Shown in pieces: positions 6,152-9,238 of a stretch of 9,238 bases of DNA. Source of the stretch: Phosphoribacter sp964647395 (GTDB taxonomy: Bacteria > Actinomycetota > Actinomycetes > Actinomycetales > Dermatophilaceae); assembly GCA_964647395.1 (NCBI GenBank), contig CAZYHR010000121.1, positions 1 through 9,238 on the forward strand. Direction: 5' to 3'. The notes beneath the pieces were generated by a model. That model was not told where the DNA came from, did no database searches, and saw nothing but the letters and a program-made list of their open reading frames with translations. Positions within the stretch are counted from its first letter, which is position 1, and each line of letters starts with the position of its first letter. The position numbers were made by a program, and so were the translations under genes.

Positions 6152-7155
6152 GGGTGACTCCTTGGGCTCGAGCGGGTCAGGACGTGCGGGTGGACCGTGC
6201 CCACGCCGCGCAGGGTGCGGCGGCGCAGCGGCCGCAGGGTGAAGCGGGGGTGGGTGGCCAGCGCGTCGGCGAGCGGTCCGTCGACGAGCGCGCTGCCGGG
6301 CTCGGCGAGCGGGGTGAGCCGGGCGGCGCGGTTGACCGTGGTGCCGAAGACATCGCCCAGCCGCGACACGACCGGGCCGAAGGCGCAGCCGATGCGCACC
6401 GAGGGCAGCAGCCGGTCGTCCTGCAGCGCGTCGACCAAATCGAGCGCGATCCAGGCGGCGGGCACCGCCAGGCGGGTGGCGAAGAGCACCTCGTCGCCCA
6501 CGGTCTTGATGACCCGGCCCCCGTGCGCGGTGACGACGTCGGTGACCATCGCCTCGAACCGCTCGACGGTGCGGGCCAGGTCGCGCTCGGACAGCTGGCG
6601 CACCAGGCCGGAGAAGTTGACCAGGTCGGCGAATCCGACTGCCCGCACGACTCCTTCGTGGCCGGGGGTCGCGTCGGCCAGCATCCGCCCGACCGCGTCG
6701 GTGAGGTGGCGGCGCCAGGCGTAGACGAGCATCGGCTCGACGTCGTCGGCGAGTTCGAGCACGAGCCGGGCGGTGGCCTCGGCGGTCTGCGGGTCCAGCG
6801 GGTGGTCCAGCCCGTCGCCCTCGGGGGCCGAGATCGCCTCGGCGAGCAACTGCACCTGCCAGGAGGCCAGCCGGTCGACGGTGCGGGCCAGCGCCCGGGT
6901 CAGCGACAGGGCGGTGGCCTCGTCGATGGTGCCGGTGCGCACCAGCGCGGTGGCGCGCCGCAGCGCCTGCAGGTCGGCCTCGGCGAACGGCCGCTCCGCC
7001 GAACTGGTCATCGGGAAGCCGAGGGCGTGCCAGAAGCGCCGGGCGGCCAGCACCGACACCCCGGCCAGCCGGCTGACCTCGGTGCGCGACAGCTCGCGGG
7101 ACCGGCCCAGCAGCCGCTCGGTCACCGCGTCCTGGTCCAGCGGCCCATCGGTCAT
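6148..7155 (-). CDS. cya: Class III adenylate cyclase, Rv1264-like
   Basis: This 335-residue soluble protein should make cyclic AMP from ATP. The N-terminal half (about 20-165) is helical, opens with an HTH-like stretch (LSRTEVSRLAGVSVLAARRF, 22-41) and resembles the regulatory domain of mycobacterial Rv1264, which is known for pH control of its cyclase. The catalytic domain (about 170-330) has VGFADLVNFSGL with metal ligand D177, KTVGDEVLF with substrate lysine K217 and second metal ligand D221, and GDVFGTTVNRAARL with adenine-selecting D268, N275 and transition-state R279. All six canonical residues are present, and Lys/Asp at the purine site argues for ATP over GTP. No membrane segment is seen. 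The start ATG at 7155 has only a weak ribosome-binding site. It lies 42 bases after birA; from memory, Streptomyces cya is also next to birA. Confidence 0.93.
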   Translation of the reverse strand: MTDGPLDQDAVTERLLGRSRELSRTEVSRLAGVSVLAARRFWHALGFPMTSSAERPFAEADLQALRRATALVRTGTIDEATALSLTRALARTVDRLASWQVQLLAEAISAPEGDGLDHPLDPQTAEATARLVLELADDVEPMLVYAWRRHLTDAVGRMLADATPGHEGVVRAVGFADLVNFSGLVRQLSERDLARTVERFEAMVTDVVTAHGGRVIKTVGDEVLFATRLAVPAAWIALDLVDALQDDRLLPSVRIGCAFGPVVSRLGDVFGTTVNRAARLTPLAEPGSALVDGPLADALATHPRFTLRPLRRRTLRGVGTVHPHVLTRSSPRSHP

Positions 7156-7197
7156 GCTCGCATCATGCCCGCACCGCCCCGGCGTCGTCGCCCCCGG
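7156..7197. other. Short gap between birA and the cyclase gene
   Basis: These 42 bases form the largest gap in the leftward eight-gene run. I find no clear -10 hexamer, strong ribosome-binding site or hairpin on the minus strand, so the cyclase is most simply read from the birA transcript. Confidence 0.5.
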
Positions 7198-8025
7198 TCA
7201 GTCGGCGACCCGCAGGTGCCCGACGTCGCCGGCGGCGTGCGGCACCGGCCCGCGCCCGTCCCCGGCGTCGAGCAGCAGCGCGCCCTGGTCGTCGACGCCG
7301 GTGGCCACCCCCTCGACGGCCCGGTCGGGCCGCTCCAGGCGCACCCGAGCGCCGATCGTCACGCACCTGGACCGGTATGCCGCCCGCGCTCCCGCCGCGG
7401 TCGGCTCACCGAGCAGCGTTGCGTGCCAGTCGTGCAGCCGGGCCAGCAGGGTGACGAGCAGGTCAGTACGGTCCGGGTCCGGTGCCCCGGCCAGGGCCAG
7501 CGAGGTCGCCGTGTCGACCGGCAGTTCGGCGCGGCCCTGACTGACGTTGAGGCCGATACCGACCACGACGACCCCGCCGGGCGCGCCGGCCGGCAGCAGC
7601 TTGCCGGCCGGTGGCTCGCTGCCGGGCAGCCACTCGCACAGGATGCCGCAGACCTTGCGGTCGCCGTCGGCGGGCAGCAGCACGTCGTTCGGCCACTTGA
7701 GCACGGCATCGAGCCCGGTGTGCTCGCGCACCGCGTCGACGACCGCCAGGCCCGCCACCAGCGGCATCCAGCCGGGCGCCCCCGGCGGCGCCGGCAGGGT
7801 GGCCGACACGGTCAGCGCCGTGCCCGCTGGGGCCTGCCAACTGCGGGTCAGCCGCCCTCGGCCGGCGGTCTGCTGCTCGGCGACCACGACGGCATACGGC
7901 TGGCCGAGCGCGGCGGCGCGCCCGTTGGTCGAGCCGAGCGTCGCGTGCAACTCCACCTGCCGCCACGGCCCGACCGGTGGGCGCAGCAGCCGGTCCAGGC
8001 GGGTCGGGTCCATCGTGTTCGTCAT
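7198..8025 (-). CDS. birA: Biotin--[acetyl-CoA-carboxylase] ligase, monofunctional BirA
   Basis: BirA activates biotin with ATP and joins it to the lysine of biotin carrier domains, here most likely on the alpha subunit of the acyl-CoA carboxylase whose beta subunit starts divergently. The 275-residue product has GSTN (31-34), the biotinyl-AMP loop QTAGRGRLTRSW (52-63), KWPNDVLL (110-117), the conserved lysine K124 in KVCGIL, and GIGLNVSQ (156-163). A C-terminal SH3-like segment covers about 225-275. There is no N-terminal DNA-binding HTH, so unlike E. coli BirA it should not be a repressor. The ATG at 8025 has no Shine-Dalgarno site but has TAGCCT 7 bases upstream, fitting leaderless expression; ATG at codon 5 is an alternative. 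It heads the leftward eight-gene run. Confidence 0.95.
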   Translation of the reverse strand: MTNTMDPTRLDRLLRPPVGPWRQVELHATLGSTNGRAAALGQPYAVVVAEQQTAGRGRLTRSWQAPAGTALTVSATLPAPPGAPGWMPLVAGLAVVDAVREHTGLDAVLKWPNDVLLPADGDRKVCGILCEWLPGSEPPAGKLLPAGAPGGVVVVGIGLNVSQGRAELPVDTATSLALAGAPDPDRTDLLVTLLARLHDWHATLLGEPTAAGARAAYRSRCVTIGARVRLERPDRAVEGVATGVDDQGALLLDAGDGRGPVPHAAGDVGHLRVAD

Positions 8026-8032
8026 GGGGACA

Positions 8033-8038
8033 AGGCTA
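8033..8038 (-). promoter_or_regulatory. Candidate -10 element for leaderless birA transcription
   Basis: TAGCCT on the minus strand matches TANNNT and ends 7 bases before the birA ATG at 8025, so the A of the start codon is a natural transcription start. No Shine-Dalgarno site is present, which agrees with a leaderless message. No clear -35 hexamer is seen. Confidence 0.5.
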
Positions 8039-8042
8039 GAGT
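8037..8042 (+). promoter_or_regulatory. Candidate -10 element for the leaderless carboxylase gene
   Basis: TAGAGT on the plus strand matches TANNNT and ends 6 bases before the ATG at 8049. There is no Shine-Dalgarno site in the 23-base gap. It shares bases 8037-8038 with the opposing birA element, inside CTAG at 8036-8039. No clear -35 hexamer is seen. Confidence 0.5.
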
Positions 8043-8048
8043 TCGACC

Positions 8049-9238
8049 ATGTCGACGACCGGTGCCGCCGCTGCCACCCCGACTGATCAGCCCGACCTGT
8101 CGACCACGGCGGGCAAGCTCGCCGAACTCCGGCGCCGGGTCGCCGAGGTGGCGGGTGCCGGGTCGAGCCGGGCGGTCGAGAAGCAGCACGCCAAGGGCAA
8201 GAAGACCGCCCGTGAGCGCATCGAGATGCTGCTCGACGAGGGCACGTTCATCGAGATGGACAAGTACGCCCGGCACCGCAGCAACCAGTTCGGGCAGGAG
8301 AAGGAGCGGCCCTACGGCGACGGGGTGGTCACCGGCTACGGCCAGATCGACGGGCGGCAGGTGGCGGTGTTCGCCCAGGACTTCACCGTGTTCGGCGGGT
8401 CGCTGGGCGAGGTGTTCGGCGAGAAGATCGTCAAGGTCATGGACTGGGCGGCCAAGATCGGTGTGCCGGTCATCGGGCTCAACGACTCCGGCGGGGCCCG
8501 CATCCAGGAGGGCGTGGTCTCGCTGGGTCTCTACGGCGAGATCTTCTTCCGCAACGTCCGCTCCTCGGGGGTGATCCCGCAGATCTCGGTCATCATGGGC
8601 CCCTGCGCCGGCGGGGCGGTCTACTCCCCCGCCATCACCGACTTCACCGTCATGGTCGACCAGACCTCGCACATGTTCATCACCGGTCCCGACGTCATCA
8701 AGACGGTCACCGGTGAGGAGGTCGGCTTCGAGGAACTCGGCGGGGCCCGGGCGCACAACACCAAGTCCGGCGTCGCGCACTACATGGGCCTGGACGAGGC
8801 CGACGCGATCGACTACGTCAAGGCGCTGCTGTCCTACCTGCCGGCCAACAACATGGAACTGCCGCCGGTCTTCGGCGACCAGGACGCCGACCTGACCCCC
8901 ACCGAGACCGACGGGTGGCTGGACACCTGCATCCCCGACTCACCCAACCAGCCCTACGACATGCTCGAGGTCATCGGCCACGTCGTCGACGACGGTGACT
9001 TCCTCGAGGTGCACGCCCTGTTCGCACCCAACATCGTCGTCGGCTTCGCCCGCATCGACGGGATGCCGGTCGGCGTGGTCGCCAACCAGCCGATGCAGTT
9101 CGCCGGCTGCCTGGACATCGAGGCGTCCGAGAAGGCGGCCCGCTTCGTGCGCACCTGCGACGCGTTCAACGTGCCGGTGGTGACCTTCGTCGACGTGCCC
9201 GGCCTCCTGCCCGGCACCGACCAGGAGTGGAACGGCAT
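8049..9238 (+). CDS. accD5: Acyl-CoA (propionyl-CoA) carboxylase beta subunit, C-terminus beyond window
   Basis: This is the carboxyltransferase subunit that moves the carboxyl group from biotin to acyl-CoA, giving methylmalonyl-CoA or malonyl-CoA. Visible are 396 codons of an expected roughly 530. The N-terminus is a short Ala/Thr-rich leader, then KLAELRRRVAEV and KGKKTARERIEMLLDEGTF (49-67). The first oxyanion loop is NDSGGARIQEG (145-155); the second region is GPCAGGAVYSPAITDF (184-199). The second crotonase-like domain shows GVVANQPMQFAGCLDI (342-357) and FVDVPGLLPGTDQE (380-393). Divergence from birA matches accD5 of M. tuberculosis and pccB of Streptomyces, hence a propionyl-CoA preference is inferred. 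The residue known to set acyl-chain specificity lies past the window edge, so acetyl- versus propionyl-CoA preference is open. Confidence 0.95.
   Translation, partial: MSTTGAAAATPTDQPDLSTTAGKLAELRRRVAEVAGAGSSRAVEKQHAKGKKTARERIEMLLDEGTFIEMDKYARHRSNQFGQEKERPYGDGVVTGYGQIDGRQVAVFAQDFTVFGGSLGEVFGEKIVKVMDWAAKIGVPVIGLNDSGGARIQEGVVSLGLYGEIFFRNVRSSGVIPQISVIMGPCAGGAVYSPAITDFTVMVDQTSHMFITGPDVIKTVTGEEVGFEELGGARAHNTKSGVAHYMGLDEADAIDYVKALLSYLPANNMELPPVFGDQDADLTPTETDGWLDTCIPDSPNQPYDMLEVIGHVVDDGDFLEVHALFAPNIVVGFARIDGMPVGVVANQPMQFAGCLDIEASEKAARFVRTCDAFNVPVVTFVDVPGLLPGTDQEWNG

Noticed and set aside
7198..8025. BirA as a biotin-responsive repressor of the divergent carboxylase gene
   Set aside because: The protein begins almost directly with the catalytic domain. 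There is no N-terminal HTH of the E. coli type and no long palindromic operator in the 23-bp gap.
6154..8574. An 806-codon open frame on the plus strand
   Set aside because: It lies opposite the cyclase and birA genes and then runs into the carboxylase gene in the wrong frame. Its translation is low-complexity Gly/Arg/Pro/Ala/Val without family motifs, which is usual for shadow frames in high-G+C DNA.
1..9238. Mobile elements, CRISPR arrays, tRNA or rRNA genes, riboswitches
   Set aside because: I saw no transposase or integrase, no spaced direct repeats other than the short 11-bp array, no cloverleaf-like tRNA sequence and no recognisable riboswitch. Base composition looks uniform across the window.

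Overview
The window is very G+C-rich and its genes use G/C-ending codons, so it comes from an actinobacterium. Gene content and order support this: an F420-dependent oxidoreductase, a Rv1264-like adenylate cyclase, and a purE-purK-GtrA ... birA block divergent from an acyl-CoA carboxylase beta subunit. From memory, Mycobacterium tuberculosis has the same backbone (purE, purK, a GtrA protein, birA, then divergent accD5), and Streptomyces coelicolor has its cya beside birA and pccB. A Micrococcales-type (Intrasporangiaceae/Dermatophilaceae-like) host is plausible but cannot be shown here.

Layout: (1) bases 1-487, minus strand: N-terminal 162 residues of a Rv1855c-type LLM-class F420-dependent oxidoreductase, cut by the window edge. 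(2) 552-995, plus: a small CoA-binding (YccU-type) protein. (3) 996-1105: a convergent gap holding four tandem copies of an 11-bp unit and a G+C-rich hairpin. (4) 8025 down to 1106, minus: eight tightly packed co-directional genes in the order birA, adenylate cyclase, enoyl-CoA hydratase, OmpR-type response regulator, sensor histidine kinase, GtrA-family membrane protein, purK, purE. Three junctions overlap and the gaps are 9 to 42 bases. (5) 8049 to the window end, plus: an acyl-CoA (probably propionyl-CoA) carboxylase beta subunit, cut at the edge.

How they fit together: BirA attaches biotin to the carrier protein of the carboxylase complex whose carboxyltransferase subunit is divergently encoded. 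The enoyl-CoA hydratase belongs to acyl-CoA breakdown, which feeds such carboxylases. PurK and PurE carry out successive steps of purine synthesis. The cyclase and the two-component pair add two signalling modules to this housekeeping block.

Most worth a second look: the 23-bp birA/carboxylase gap, where two opposed -10 hexamers overlap and each fits a leaderless start; the two-component system inside a housekeeping run; a cyclase with a full catalytic set behind a possible pH-sensing domain; the 11-bp repeat array; and an octamer, GGCATACC, that recurs in several reading frames and alternates in orientation across the window. No clearly novel defence or mobile system was found.
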